DNA of 49,000 nucleotides from Adiantum capillus-veneris (lineage: Eukaryota; Streptophyta; Polypodiopsida; Polypodiales; Pteridaceae), in assembly GCA_014529385.2 (NCBI GenBank), contig CM043953.1, positions 71,015,372 through 71,064,371 of the forward strand, in the 5' to 3' direction. A model generated the notes under the pieces. The model saw only the letters and a list, made by a program, of their open reading frames with translations. It did no database searches and had not been told where the DNA came from. Below, one piece after another: positions 10,553 to 21,730 of the stretch; within the stretch, counting starts at the first letter, position 1; the number at the start of each line of letters is the position of its first letter. The translations under genes and the position numbers were made by a program.

Positions 10553-10957
10553 TTGGTAGAAAAGGTTAACAAACCATTAGATGCCCTCCTTAAAGCCTAT
10601 GATACACAATTCAAAGATAATCAAACTCAAGAACAAAGATGGATGACATATCAATATGCGAAACTCGGAAAGCAAAGGCTTGAAATGTGTCAGAAAATGA
10701 TTCAAATAGCCCAAGCTTTACTAGAACTTCCAGTTGGGAAACCTGAAGATGTGATAATTGTCCCACCAGCACCAATACCTCCACCAAACCAGGAGAAAAT
10801 AGAGCCAGACTCTAGTCAAAGGCAACCAAAATCTGAAAAACTAGCACAAGGACCAAAGATAGTGATGAATACCTCGGATCAATCTTCCAATGAATTCCAC
10901 CCAAGCATAATAGAGGAATGCAAAGAAATAGATGGTCTTGATGAACTGTGGAAGTAG
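10553..10957 (+). pseudogene. Gypsy spacer frame, helical, no catalytic motif
   Basis: The 134-codon frame is Gln/Lys/Glu-rich and probably helical in its first 70 residues (repeated Leu/Met/Ile spacing), then Pro-rich (VPPAPIPPP). No domain is recognised. It lies between the knuckle and the protease, which fits a polyprotein linker. Confidence 0.4.
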
Positions 10958-11089
10958 GTCAGAGAGTCCAACAAAGCTAATGAGCTGAGAAAACATGTAA
11001 ACATGTGTTTCTTCCATTGATAGAGGAATTTGGGGCTCAACCTCAAATAAATCCATAGAGAAACCCTCAGGACTTTTAGAGAAAATAGT

Positions 11090-11311
11090 AATCACATCTT
11101 GCAGAATCGAATATGAGCATACATTTTCCATTGTTGATTTTGGCAAGAAAAACAACTATGACATCATACTTGGAAGACCACTCATGAGACAATTGAAAAT
11201 GGTCCAATATTGGGCATATGACCATATGTACCTCAGAAATGTGGAGACCACAACCAGGATAAAATTGAAAGACCATAGATACAAGGATGTGATGAGAACT
11301 CTTGTTGTTTG
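11090..11311 (+). pseudogene. Gypsy protease C-terminal half
   Basis: Read in one frame, the stretch gives EYEHTFSIVDFG, then NNYDIILGRPLMRQLKMVQYWAYDHMYLR. The YDIILGRP segment is the flap-end ILG motif of Gypsy retropepsins, and the hydrophobic run before it is the usual strand. The catalytic Asp loop should lie upstream, but the sequence there is scrambled by stops. A TGA ends the frame at about 11311. Confidence 0.6.
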
Positions 11312-11486
11312 ATTCAGATACATCAGAAAGATCTAAAATTCTAGCATGGTTAGGACAATCCAAACAACTATGAATGTGTGGATCTTCAAATTGTGATAGC
11401 TTAAAATAAGAAAAATTAATCCTAGAAAGGGTTTAGAAGATAAAGACTATATCCCATAACCCTTTCCCAAAGAGTCAATAGAGCCT

Positions 11487-11942
11487 TTGGAATGGGAACA
11501 CATTCTAGCAACCTTGGATGTGTCTTCCATTGAAGATGGTCACACGACAAAGCTCTATAACAAGGATGGCTATGATGAGATACCATATTACATGGTCACT
11601 GCAATTAAAGGAGAAAATGATTTTCAAGCCTCAAATGAACCCAAAATGATAGAGCACACTGGAAAAGAGGATGAAGAGTTTTTCTACAGCTCTCCCAAGC
11701 ATTTTGAATGCAACAATTATGTCGACAATGAGTTCTCTGCCAACCCTAATGATCAAGAGGAGATCGTAGCGGATGTCAGGTTTTATGACTTTCCAAACCA
11801 AAAACCTCGACGAAAACAACACTATAAGAAGAAGAGAAATTGGCTAGAGAAAATCGGATGCCAAAGTGAAAAGGAAAACACAATTCTTAATGCTTGTGAA
11901 AGCTTAAGATTGTGTAAAATACAAAATGTCAGGTTGATTTAG
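11487..11942 (+). pseudogene. Gypsy protease-RT linker frame
   Basis: This 151-codon frame begins WEHILATLDVSS and is acidic, then basic at the C-terminus (KPRRKQHYKKKRNW). No known domain is seen. Its position between protease and RT suggests the linker that many plant Gypsy pol proteins have. It could instead be unrelated sequence. Confidence 0.35.
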
Positions 11943-12339
11943 AAAAACTCAGGACACAAAGACAAAGGAAAGTGTTAGGAGCTTAAGGAAGCAAGCTCAA
12001 AAAAACTAAAAAAGAGACAAAATATAAGAAACCGAAAGAACCAGGGATGGAAGAGTTTGAAGGATCAAAATGCACTAGAGTGGAATGTAAGAAGAAATAC
12101 TAGAAACTCAAGAAGATATTGAGTGAAGTATGGACTACAGAGATAGAAAGCGAAGAGGAAGAGAGCACAAAAAACAAAAAGACAAGTATCCCTTCCCACT
12201 ATAGAAAATTCACCATCCAAGACAAGCAAATAGTAATGACTCAGCCAATAAGTAAGAAAAATGTAAATGAATCATATGATGGCCATGAAAACACACAATA
12301 GATAAACCTAGCAAAAATAGGAGGGGATGCGAGACCAGT

Positions 12340-12950
12340 CTACATAGCAATGGATTTGAGCATAGAGAAATAAGACATGCTCATCAAAGTCCTCAAGCAG
12401 TATAGAGATGTTTTTGCTTGGTCCTATTAGGACCTCAAAGGAGTGGATCCATCTATATGTCAACATACAATCCCCTTGAAGCCTGATTCCAAACCCTGCA
12501 GACAACGTCCTTACACCTATAATGATACATTTTCCAAATGAATTAAAGAGGAAACTGAAGAACTTAAGGAAGCAGAGTTCATTTATGATATTGAGCGTAT
12601 TCCAAAGGCTAATAGTACACACGTTCAACGAATACTTGCGGATATTCTTGGAGATATACATGGATGATCTTTCTGCTCACTCTATTCTTAGGGCAAAACA
12701 CATTGAGCATCTTAGAAATGTATTTGAGAAGTGCAGACTTATATAATCTACCTAAATCCTAAGAAACATGTCTTCATGGTGCGACAAGGCAGAAGCTTGG
12801 ACATATTGTCTCTGAAAATGGTATATCTATTGATCTCAACAAGGTCAAGGTGATTGTAGAAATGTCAAGACCAACTAATGCCAAACAGGTACAATCCTTC
12901 ATAGGACATTGTGGGTATTACCGAGAGATGGCAATGGTGTAAGTGATAGT
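12340..12950 (+). pseudogene. Gypsy reverse transcriptase with internal deletion
   Basis: The frame around 12410-12590 reads DVFAWSY, then GVDPSICQHTIPLKPDSKPCRQRPYTYND, the N-terminal fingers of a Gypsy RT, with at least two stops. At about 12600 it jumps to EYLRIFLEIYMDDLSAHSI (12630-12690), the catalytic YMDD of motif C, and then to the thumb (GHIVSENGISIDLNKVKVIVEM, reached after frameshifts) and SFIGHCGYYR near 12900. The motifs between fingers and YMDD are missing, so the palm Asp of motif A is gone. RT copies RNA into cDNA; this copy cannot. Confidence 0.8.
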
Positions 12951-12959
12951 CCGTGGTCA

Positions 12960-13600
12960 AGCCGAAGAATTAGGGAGGTTTGGGAATCCTAGACCCTTCC
13001 ATTCACAATGAGTCCCTTTGTGCAATATTGTTTCAGACTTTGGCTGAATCTGATGACAGTTGGACCTATATGGCTAGGGAAATGGTGGTGAATGCAAATT
13101 TGAGATCTAAAGGGGCAAAGTGGTTGAATCTTAATTTGAAAAATAGACTTTTGTCCCCCAAAGGAGTACAGTTAGATCTGGGGGGCTTCACAAGTAATTC
13201 TGTAGGCAAATGTTGCACAGTGCTTTCCACGTTAGTTTACTCTGGCCATATGTGGGACTGCCTCCAAGTCATCCTATTGCTGAGGAACCTCTAGAGGTTG
13301 AGGAAATGGAATAAATACTCCAATCGGAGTAGATCATTCATCACTAGGAGCAACCACTCAAGTACAGGAAGATTACACGAAATTATTTGGTAAAGCTCAA
13401 GAATTATTCTACTCTAAACGCTTAGTGGATGACCGAGCAGAAATAGCATCTTATCTCGAGATTCTAGAAGGATATGTACAAGCACTACAATTGAGGACAA
13501 TTGTTTAGAAGCCAAACGGATGTTGCTAAAAGGACTAGTGGGTAGGGCATCTCAAAAAAACTTGGTCAAAAAAATGGAGCAAGCTTAAATAGAGTTAAGT
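12960..13600 (+). other. Stretch without a recognised gene between Gypsy and LINE relics
   Basis: A 104-codon plus frame at 12980-13294 has no motif I recognise. The region could be upstream LINE sequence or flank. Confidence 0.4.
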
Positions 13601-14572
13601 GTTGGAGAACATATGGCACTCTCAATGCAAAGATGAGCATAAAGTTTTCCTTTGAAAAATGCTTTTTGGTGGAGAAGGCCAAAGTGAGAGGTCTTGGCGA
13701 CGAAACCTGCATCAGATGCTACCAACAAATTGAGACTATATCCCACCTCATTTGGGGTTGCCCAATGATCAAGAGCTTCATTGGAAGAGTCTGCAAATTG
13801 GTGTTTTGCCAAGCTGGTACCCCATTCTTTAGATGAGACCTGGCATTGGGCTCTAGACTCTTGGACAATAAAGAGTTGTGAAAAAAAATTATACAGACCG
13901 AGTTGTAGTCCTAGAATCCATATGGGTCTTTAGAAATGAGCAACTATTCTAGAAAACGGATGGAATGTTGCATGTAGAACTAGTGCATGAAACTTGGAGA
14001 TGGCTTCTGACAAGCAAGGGGAAGCGACTTGCCGAGAAGAAGAAGATGAGTTATAGCAATTTTGTAACATGCATTAAGGGTAACTATAGGGTCAATGGTC
14101 TCAAATTTCTTAGTGGGCTTTGCACCCATTGAAGTGACTTTTTTTGGTTATATTGGATGTCATGTGCAAAGGATATGCCAAGTATTACTTTGAGTTAATT
14201 CAAATCTAACTCAAATGAGCATTTTGATATTAAAAAAAGCCAAGGTGGTGAAAGTGTGAGATATAATTGAGAGTGCATCATGGATCGAGAGGCAATGCTC
14301 CACATGTGACAAGTATTCCATCTCTCTACAACAAAAGAGTTGAGATGTTAACTAGATTTTTATTTAAAACAAAATGTGACATACTAAGTTTGCATAGATG
14401 CTGCCAAAGTGTCATATTAGAAAACAAGGTGAAGGCTCACATAGGCATTGCAACACAAACTATAGAAGAAGTCAATGTGTCATAATGTGTTTTGTAAAAA
14501 TGTTGCTCCTCATATATGTATGGTGTAAGAGAAGATCCTCATAGAAAAGCCTCCTCTTGTAATATGGGGTAG

Positions 14573-14690
14573 GGAATGGTATGTCAGAGACCGTACCTAG
14601 GAATGCAGGCGATCACATGGCGACCGGCGCGGAGCCGCGAGCCATGGTGGGAGCCTCATTCCTGGGGAATGGTCTCTGACAGACCATTCC
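14573..14690. repeat. 118-bp GC-rich hairpin (foldback) element
   Basis: The first 50 bases and the last 50 bases are inverted copies of one another. Outer arms read GGAATGGT(a/c)TGTCAGAGACC on each strand, followed by an AGGAATG block and an inner CATGGC/GCCATG pair, leaving a short GC-rich loop. It looks like a small non-autonomous inverted-repeat transposon or an expressed hairpin. No clear target-site duplication was seen. Confidence 0.8.
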
Positions 14691-15048
14691 AAGCCATCAC
14701 AGTCGGGGGGAAGGGGGCCAAGGATGGCTATTGATTTGGCGAGATGAGATTTGTTCAAATGCCTGAAATTCTACGTGCTGACGAGTCGAAAGCTATGTGG
14801 ATGCAAGACACCTCAAAAATCATTACGAGTGCTGACTTTGCATTCAATCATTGGACAGCTGCTCTCAAATTTTGGATGTTGAGCTGGCAAAAATCCAATG
14901 GTTACATGCATCCATTCCCGCTCAAAAAGTCACCTTGATGGATGACTGGGATTTTCTGCCCCAAGACCCCCAATTGTGACGGATACTCCAAGTTAGTTGG
15001 AGTGCTTGAGATTCTTTGTACAATTTTTTTGATTTAATACAAAACGTT

Positions 15049-15084
15049 GCTCACATGTTGTGAGCTATTGCCCAAAAAAAAAAA
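15049..15084 (+). other. LINE 3' stem-loop and A tail
   Basis: GCTCAC (15049-15054) pairs with GTGAGC (15060-15065) across a 5-nt loop, then 7 bp later comes an A-rich tail. The same arrangement recurs at 17206-17240, 21731-21764, 23972-23990 and 24043-24058. Confidence 0.75.
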
Positions 15085-15439
15085 GATGTTTATTCTATGT
15101 GTAAAAAATTAATTATTAGCCAATATATTGATACAATTGGTCTACCTCGTGCATAGACTGAAGTTTTTTAAGTTATGTAAGGTCTTTATGAGAACTTGCC
15201 GCTTAGCTCCCTTCCACTGTATTTCAAGCAAAAACGTTTTCTTTTCCATTGTACAAGGGTCTTCATGAAAAGGTTGGCATTCTGCCACCAAAAGGTCAAG
15301 CACGTTGAGCTGCCTATTCCGGATCTATGGCTTTGGCTGGCATTGTGTCAATTAGTGCACCCCAAGTGACGCCCAGATTATAGGGCCCCTTGTGCGACGT
15401 GGGGGTTGAACCCACACACCCACTAAATCCATGTCTATA

Positions 15440-15600
15440 TACAAAATTCCCATTAGGATAGATTCAAAGAGGAAATTTTCCAAGATAATCGCTTTTTTTG
15501 CCATTTGACTCTATTTTCTTAAGTTTTCCCAGCGGAATTTCTCCTTCTCCCCCTCCCTTTAATTGGCTATTTTGATTTTTCGACCGGCTTTTCCGAACCT
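15440..15600. repeat. Copy of a short dispersed repeat (decayed)
   Basis: Blocks reading attcaaagaggaaatttt, ttctccttctccccctc and tggctattttgatttttc match the copy at 23065-23284 in the same order. It is the most decayed of four copies in the window. The ends are not defined here. Confidence 0.6.
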
Positions 15601-16144
15601 TGTTGTTAATTACCTAGCACTTGTGCAAAGTGCTCTCTAGTTCTATATTAGAACTCCATTCGGATCGAATTGTATCGGGACAAATTATTGTATCGAAAGA
15701 AAATTTGTCGAAAGCAAGGGTGTATTTGTATTAACTCACCAAGGTTGTTGTTAAACTCCGTGCAAACATAAGTTGCTTGTTCAAATTAAGTTTTTTTTTT
15801 TGTACGTTAGTAATCCTCGGAAGGCGGCTTTTGCAACATTGATGTGATATTTGAAATAGGAGAATTTATACAAAACCAAGAAAGTTTAATTCAAAATAAT
15901 ACCCAAAAAAATTACTTGAATCATATTTCTTTAGGCATTGGGAGCCTCTATGAAGTTTTAATTCCAAATAATAACAAAAAAAAACTACATGAATCACATT
16001 CCTTTAGACATTGGGAGGCTCTATCTATCTATCTATACTATAGTAAAAGGAGGAGGAATTTCGGCCCCCTGCTACATGACGCAACATCCTTCATTCAGCG
16101 TGTGTGGCTTGCATCGCGACAATGAACAACGAGAAGGGTGCGGG

Positions 16145-16149
<5 letters not shown>
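15601..16149. other. Gene-free stretch
   Basis: No coding or RNA gene is seen. It holds an imperfect repeat of about 110 bp (aaaattacttgaatcatatttctttaggcattgggagcctct near 15908 and the similar block near 15982) and a short (TCTA)n at 16019-16036. Confidence 0.5.

Positions 16150-16229
<80 letters not shown>
16150..16229. repeat. (GA)n followed by a run of 49 G
   Basis: The GA array (16150-16180) turns directly into an uninterrupted G run at 16181-16229. Such a run can form G-quadruplexes, but it is also a typical sequencing or assembly artefact. Confidence 0.9.
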
Positions 16230-16232
<3 letters not shown>

Positions 16233-16639
16233 GGGGTTCAAAGGTTGCCGACCACACTAGTGTTGCTAAAAAGAAGGGTGGGAATCTAGAAAACTTGCAA
16301 GCTACATTGTCCCCTTTTTGAATTAATTTTATATTTCTACTCATCACTTTAAACTAAAATGTATGAACGGAGGCTCCAATGGGCTACAATGAAGCTTGAA
16401 TTTGAGTGCCAATTTTATCAATATGTTGTTGATTCAAATGTAGCCGATGACATCAAGCCCAACTTCCAAGCTACAGTAGAAGCTCGCATAAGCCCGTTGA
16501 AAAATGGAGCAAAAATTTTCAAATAGTTTCTAAATTTTGGGAAACTTCAAAGGTTACAACTTTGATAAAGGATGAGATAAGAAACGAGTCAACAAATAGA
16601 GGAGCATGGAGTCATTCCAAGAGGAGGGGAAAGAACAAG

Positions 16640-17240
16640 CCTAACTTTGAGAGTGAGGTGATCTAAAAGATAGAAAAAGTTCATTATTTAAAGATGATGA
16701 AGAAACTTCTAAAGTTTTTCTTGCAAAATTATATGCTTTATGTTGGTTTTTTATATGAGCCTTGAGAGGGACATGTGATTGTGGGCTTAGAAAATTTGGG
16801 ATGATGTTGCATGTGGTTGGGAAGGTTGAGAAACCACATTTTGAGATCTGGAGCTCATTAACAAGTTGACCTTTTACTGCCACAGTGCTTCGTAGAATTT
16901 GAGCAGATCAAAAATTGTGTTTGTTTTCTATGCTTGTGCAGTTGCAGTGTTGCATTACCATATGTTCTTTTGCATCGTAAATCTGTGATAGGATTTGATG
17001 CCCATCTGTCCTTCTTAAGGCATTTTTTCCGCATATGAAGGTCAAAATTCTCATGTGTTTATCATTAGAAGGGCTTGCTTAAAAAATGCTCACCCCTTGC
17101 CATGGGGTGGCTCCCCTAGCAGCAGATGTATCTATGACCCTTTGAAGCTGTCATGGCTCACCATGAGCATGAATTTGTAAATTTTTTGTTATTTCAATAT
17201 AATCTACTCACAGGTGTGAGTTTTGCACCCCAAAAAAAAG
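16640..17240 (+). mobile_element. LINE relic 2: 3' untranslated end
   Basis: The stretch 17088-17240 (ctcaccccttgccatgggg, ggctcccctagcagcagatg, then the hairpin and A run) matches the reverse complement of 24030-24180. The stem-loop ACTCAC/GTGAGT lies at 17206-17221 and the A run at 17232-17239. The portion before 17088 has no recognised coding and its membership is uncertain. Confidence 0.6.
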
Positions 17241-17726
17241 AGCCCTTCTATAGGAATGGGTAAAAGAACAGGGTATCTACTAATGGAAGGAAAGTATATT
17301 GAGATGCCCATCTAATTTTGATAACAAAGAGGCCCTATAACATTGCAATGATGAAAGTGGTATGTAAAATAGAAGTTTCGTCATATGTTCATGTATCTCC
17401 AATACTCTGGTTTGACCTACATAAAGGCTTGTAAATAGAAATTCCAATAAATGCAAAAGAGCAGCGGAGACTTTGGGGTGGGGAGAACTTACAAGGTATT
17501 TTCACAACTATGCATATCATTGGTCCCTGTGGGTTGGCTAAGGTGGGAAGCATCTCTTTGAACCCATTTTGAAGGGAAGCTGCTAGAAAGACCAATAAAA
17601 AACGCATCCGATGTCTAGACCAACTATGGGATTATAGCAATAACCGGTGGAAAGGAACGGACCAAATGGTTCTCTAGTACAATCTGGATGGGACTGAAAG
17701 GCTTTTGATCAGCAAAGCCTGAACGG
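17241..17726. other. Stretch without a recognised gene
   Basis: No domain or RNA motif is seen. It may be 5' sequence of the LINE fragment that follows. Confidence 0.4.
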
Positions 17727-18330
17727 ATGGACAGCTGGTGCCTACCATGTTGTGAGTCTGAGTTTGAATGGAAAGCATGGCGATGGCCTAAGGAAAGACA
17801 CTTCTTTAAGCCTCAAACCAAAGAAGTATACCACACACTTATGGATTCGATGGACTGGTTCTCTCCATTGAACAAACAATGGGGCATGAAGTGGCCAAAG
17901 TCAAGATGGGAGGAAGTCACCAAGAACATATGGTGCCCACAGTGGCCACTCAATATGAAAGTATTTTTGTGGAAGGTATTGTAGGGAGCCTTTCCAACTA
18001 GGGTAAAGGCTCTTGCTAGGGGAATTGGCCCGGATAGATGCTCTCAATGCAAAATGGCTAGCGAAGACCTCTCCCACCTTTTCAAGGAATGCCTTGCGAT
18101 AAGAGACCTTGTGGTAAGATATGCAAATGGGTGCAAAGGACCTGGAAGATAGGCTTCTATAAGAATGATATGTTCTTGGGAGGGAAGGTTCTTAACAGCC
18201 AGAAGCTACTTATTGCAACACAAATTGTTGGATTCTGCTACTTCAAACAGGTATGGAAGGCTAGGAAAGGTCGTTTATTCGACAAAACCATGGAAACATC
18301 CATGTTCACAGAGATAATGTAAGGAATCAA
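17727..18330 (+). mobile_element. LINE relic 3: post-RT domain with zinc-binding motif
   Basis: The first frame (17727-17984) is Trp-rich and ends PLNMKVFLWKVL, the usual lead-in to the LINE zinc-binding domain. After one stop the same frame continues GAFPTRVKALARGIG and then DRCSQCKMASEDLSHLFKEC (C-x2-C-x8-H-x4-C). A frameshift then leads to a frame with IATQIVGFCYFKQVWKARKG near 18210-18270, which the LINE copy at 20860-21310 shares (CAQTTRYYYLKQIWNAK). It is a 5'- and 3'-truncated fragment. Confidence 0.8.
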
Positions 18331-18439
18331 GGGGGCGATCCTCAATACTACATCGGGAACCAGATGCTATTTTAAAAATCTAAACCAATTCCAATACCTT
18401 TCAGACATTGTTCTATTTATCTTCTTGCAAAAACAGTAA

Positions 18440-19620
18440 TCTACAAACATCTTAATTAGTAGCCGGTTGCCATTTTGGATTTTCAATCCTTGGATTCATC
18501 CCCTTGTTACTGCCTACTCCAACAAAGCTATTAGTATATGGGTGCATGCAGCAAACCAAAGAGGGGCCAAGGTGACGAATGGATCTCTTGACATCAAATG
18601 AGCCAACCAATCTTGAGTTGAAGAGAATCTTGGACGCGCTACCTTTGCCAAGGGTGAGCACTGTTTGGCAAATTCATGGTCCAACCCCCAAGTGGTTCAA
18701 TGTTTTTAGCACAGAAGACCGCGTTATTTTATCATAAGCCTTGTCCAAATCTAGTTGAATTAGTATACATTATTGCTTAAAGAATCTATAATATTCCATT
18801 CCAATCATGGATCCCAGTATGTTTTCATAGATTGATCTTCTCTTAATAAACCCATGTTGTTGGGGGGAATGACTTCTGCCAAAATCGGAGGCTTTCTTTC
18901 AGCTATCATTTTTTCCAAGACCTTGTAGACCACATTCAACATGGTGATTGGTCTCTAGTGTTTAAGTTGAGAACAGGCAGTTTGCTTAGGGATGGGTTTG
19001 ATTAGTCCCTTCTTCACACTTGGCTCTAGCTTGCCATGGATAAATGCCTTGTTAATCATGGTCAAAAAGGACAGCCCCAAATCCTTCCATAATTCTAGAC
19101 AAAATTCAGTGGTGATCACATCCCAACTTGGAAATTTTTCGTTGGTCGTCTTCTTTGACCAACATTCTTCTAAGGTTAAAGCTCTCCCCTAGTAGCCTGC
19201 TCTGTCTCTGCCCACCAACCTCAACGTTGCTTCAAACAATTCATTATAGGCCTTTTTTATTGCAAGCGAGGACGAGTGGCCCTTCCCAATAATTTTGTTG
19301 AGACGGCCAAGCATCATCTTAATGAGCCATTTGCTTTAGGTTGGTGATATTCTCCCCTTTATTGTCAAGCAATGATGAGATGCTGGCTTGATTTTTTTTC
19401 ACTTTGATAGATATGAGCAGTGAATTCTTGTTGGCTTCCTCATTTTTAACATGAATCTCCTTGGCATGTAGTCGGAGTGCATTTATCCCCTCATGTTCAC
19501 TAGTCAGGAGGAATTGTTTAATCCTCAACCATTCCACATGCTCTTGTTCCAAAGCGCTACCTTGCACTTTCTTTTGACTGCTTTCTTTGAAACGAGAAGT
19601 AAGGCCTGACACCTTATGAG
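18440..19620 (-). mobile_element. LINE relic 4: reverse transcriptase, minus strand
   Basis: Reading the minus strand from 19620 down gives the pre-RT helical part (VKKNQASISSLLDNKGE), then KKGLIKPIPKQTACSQLKH, one stop in place of Trp, RPITMLNVVYKVLEKMIA (near 18900-19010), and LIQLDLDKAYDKIT (18725-18770), RT motif A with its catalytic Asp. It then reaches KILFNSRLVGSF (18590-18650). The copy at 30740-31600 has the same order and close wording. FADD is not reached: the fragment ends near 18440. LINE RT primes cDNA on nicked target DNA. Confidence 0.8.
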
Positions 19621-19640
19621 CTTTGTTCTTTTTCCGAGTT

Positions 19641-19733
19641 GGCCCAACCCTCTTAATTGTAGTTTGAAGACTTGTAAGATGTCAAAATGCTTTAGTTGAG
19701 AAAGATGTGTGTGTGTGTGTGTGTGTGTGTGTA

Positions 19734-19794
<61 letters not shown>

Positions 19795-19890
19795 CCCAAC
19801 CCTCTTAATTGTAGTTTGAAAAATTGTAAGATGTTAAATTGCTAAAGATGTGTGTGTGTGTGTGTGTGTGCGCATTCTCTCTCTCTCTCT

Positions 19891-19933
<43 letters not shown>
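19641..19933. repeat. Tandem duplication of a TG/CT composite microsatellite
   Basis: Two units of about 150 bp each begin ggcccaaccctcttaattg (19641 and 19793), run through aagatg into a TG array and end in a CT array (TG 19706-19732, CT 19737-19792; TG 19849-19870, CT 19875-19933 with one break). Confidence 0.9.
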
Positions 19934-19935
<2 letters not shown>

Positions 19936-20244
19936 GGGGTTATAAGGACAAAAAGATCTATAGGTACTTTAGCTAGAGGTTTTTCTAAAATACCCATGAA
20001 CGTATGTGATATAGAGGGTTTGCATATAGTGGCCCTCCTATATTCATCCCAAATAACTTCAAATAAATAAATGTAATACGTAAGTTTGTAGGGTTTAACA
20101 CACAAAGCCTTCATACATGCATAGTAAACTAGAAACCTTCACCAATAAAAAGGATGAAGGATGAAGTAAATTCTATAATAAATCTATAGGTTATTTTGCA
20201 TGCCTTAGGAGGAAAACTGTAGACAGCTAGGGACCTGCAAGAAC
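19934..20244. other. Gene-free stretch
   Basis: It is AT-rich, with no domain or repeat recognised. Confidence 0.5.
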
Positions 20245-20247
20245 TAA

Positions 20248-20363
20248 GGCTGGGTTCAGACAGGTGGCAGCACATCTACCCAGAGGGGCGTCTTCGTGAG
20301 ATGGCGCACGAACATTGGAAAAAATGAACACAAAGTTCTTCGGACCCACCAAGATTTTGGGCG

Positions 20364-20408
<45 letters not shown>

Positions 20409-20609
20409 ACCTTTCCCTTCGGAAGATGAGGTCTTCCACTCACGTTTTCAGGGGAAAGACGGGCGTCACAACCCACACGCAGCCAACAAAATTTTTTGAT
20501 TCGTTGCAAGCCTTTTCTTGTAGCATAGAGCTGCCGCCTCTTGTGAAACAGGGGGGTGGAGGCAGACGAATTCGATAAGGGTTGTCGGTGCCCTCGTCTG
20601 AACCCAGCC
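20248..20609. mobile_element. MITE, PIF/Harbinger (Tourist-like)
   Basis: The ends are perfect inverted repeats of at least 14 bp (GGCTGGGTTCAGAC at the left, its complement at the right), with weaker matching further in. It is flanked on both sides by TAA (20245-20247 and 20610-20612), the 3-bp TWA target duplication of the PIF/Harbinger superfamily. The element is 362 bp, GC-rich against its surroundings, has no coding and includes a C run of 42 at 20365-20406. A Harbinger transposase would have to act in trans. Confidence 0.8.
20365..20406. repeat. Run of 42 C inside the MITE
   Basis: It is an uninterrupted poly-C (G on the other strand). It is either a real slippage tract or an artefact. 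Confidence 0.9.
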
Positions 20610-20859
20610 TAAATTTATTTATTTTGTTTAATGCACGGTCTAAGGCAAGGGGAACATTCGCAAATTGATTTTTTGCTCTTCCCTTTCTTGAAATGGAAAC
20701 AATTTTATCTAGTTACAAGTTTGGCAATTTTTTTCTCTATAGCTTGTTGTAAATATTTAGAAACTTTGGGATAAATGTAAGAAAAACTATAACTTGATGT
20801 GTGTATTATTAAGCACATTAAGATAATTAGTATGGTATTGTGGCAAGCTGATTTACAAA

Positions 20860-21310
20860 GCGGATTGGTTCATTCCGCTCACCACATTGTGGGGAATGAA
20901 TTGGCAAAAGAGAAATGATTGAAGTGTATAAGGTGCTCCGAAGGAGGCTATCCCAATAGAGAATAAGATTCTTGCTAGAGGGATTGGCACTAATACTTGC
21001 TCTTGGTGCAAAGCAGCTTCAGAGAATCCCTTGCATCTGTTTAAAGATTGCCCTTCTTGGTGGGGTCTTGCCACCAAAAGCTGTAAATGGTGGAGAGGAC
21101 GTGGAAGATACTCTTTTTTAGAAGATCTGGTTCTGGAAGGGAGAAGAATTCAAAATCAAACAATTTTGGTGTGTGCTCAAACCACTAGATATTACTATTT
21201 GAAGCAAATTTGGAACGCCAAAACCTTCAAGTATTTGAGAGTAAATCCGTGGTGGCTCAATTCAATGATATCGTGCATGAAAGCACTTAACTTGTATATT
21301 TAATAGGGTC
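20860..21310 (+). mobile_element. LINE relic 5: zinc-binding domain
   Basis: Near 20993 the frame reads TCSWCKAASENPLHLFKDC, again C-x2-C-x8-H-x4-C. It is followed (21031-21303) by WWRGRGRYSFLEDLVLEGRRIQNQ and CAQTTRYYYLKQIWNAK, ending at a stop at 21301-21303. Upstream the same frame reads KILARGIGTN with stops before it. It is a partial copy of the same LINE family as 17727-18330. Confidence 0.75.
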
Positions 21311-21459
21311 AAGAGTAGAGTCAACTGCACAAGTCAAAGAATGGGAACATGCACTAAGTGGTATCAACAACTTGGGTGGTTCCCTCTAGGGGATTAGAAA
21401 TCACTGGTCTTCAATTGGATTTGTTGGATAAACATGGTCTCTTGCTTATGAGCTATATA

Positions 21460-21720
21460 GCCCCTTTTTTGGAAAATGTTGTCCCCTCCAGGCACATGTT
21501 GTGCTTGAGGTTCATTGTACATTCTTTACTGAGCCAGTATAGCATCTCTACACACAATTGTGAGTATCGCCAACGAAAAAGGGTCGTATGAACTATGCAT
21601 TCCCTTTTTTGGGAATGTTGTCCCCTCAAGGCACATGTTGGTGCTTGAGGTTCATTGTACATTCTTTACTGAATTAATAAAACATCTCCACACACAATTG
21701 TGAATATTGCCACCAACGCA
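21460..21720. repeat. Imperfect tandem duplication, about 140 bp period
   Basis: Blocks starting ttgtcccctc(c/a)aggcacatgtt and including tgcttgaggttcattgtac and acacacaattgtgaatat occur twice, near 21478 and 21618. The second copy has small indels and substitutions. Confidence 0.8.
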
Positions 21721-21730
21721 ATGGCTACTC

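Larger units (their letters stand above)
9500..12960 (+). mobile_element. Degenerate Ty3/Gypsy element, plus strand
   Basis: The pieces in order are a gag remnant with a damaged knuckle (9732-10226), spacer frames (10553-10957), a protease end (about 11090-11311), a protease-RT linker (11487-11942) and RT (about 12340-12950). The coding order is right for Gypsy, but every module is broken by stops, frameshifts or deletions. No LTR was identified, and RNase H and integrase are absent. Confidence 0.75.
13600..15085 (+). mobile_element. LINE relic 1: zinc-binding domain and 3' end
   Basis: The plus-strand frame 13633-13836 holds CIRCYQQIETISHLIWGC, the C-x2-C-x8-H-x4-C zinc-binding domain that follows RT in plant LINEs (zf-RVT). 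Decayed sequence continues to a stem-loop (15049-15065) and an A run (15073-15084) that mark the 3' end. A 118-bp hairpin element lies inside it at 14573-14690. RT itself is missing, so this is a 5'-truncated copy, as usual for LINE insertions. Confidence 0.75.

Noticed and set aside
15340-15420. tRNA T-arm or SINE B-box-like sequence (gggttcaaccccc on the minus strand)
   Set aside because: No matching A box, acceptor stem or A/T tail could be placed, so neither a tRNA nor a SINE is supported.
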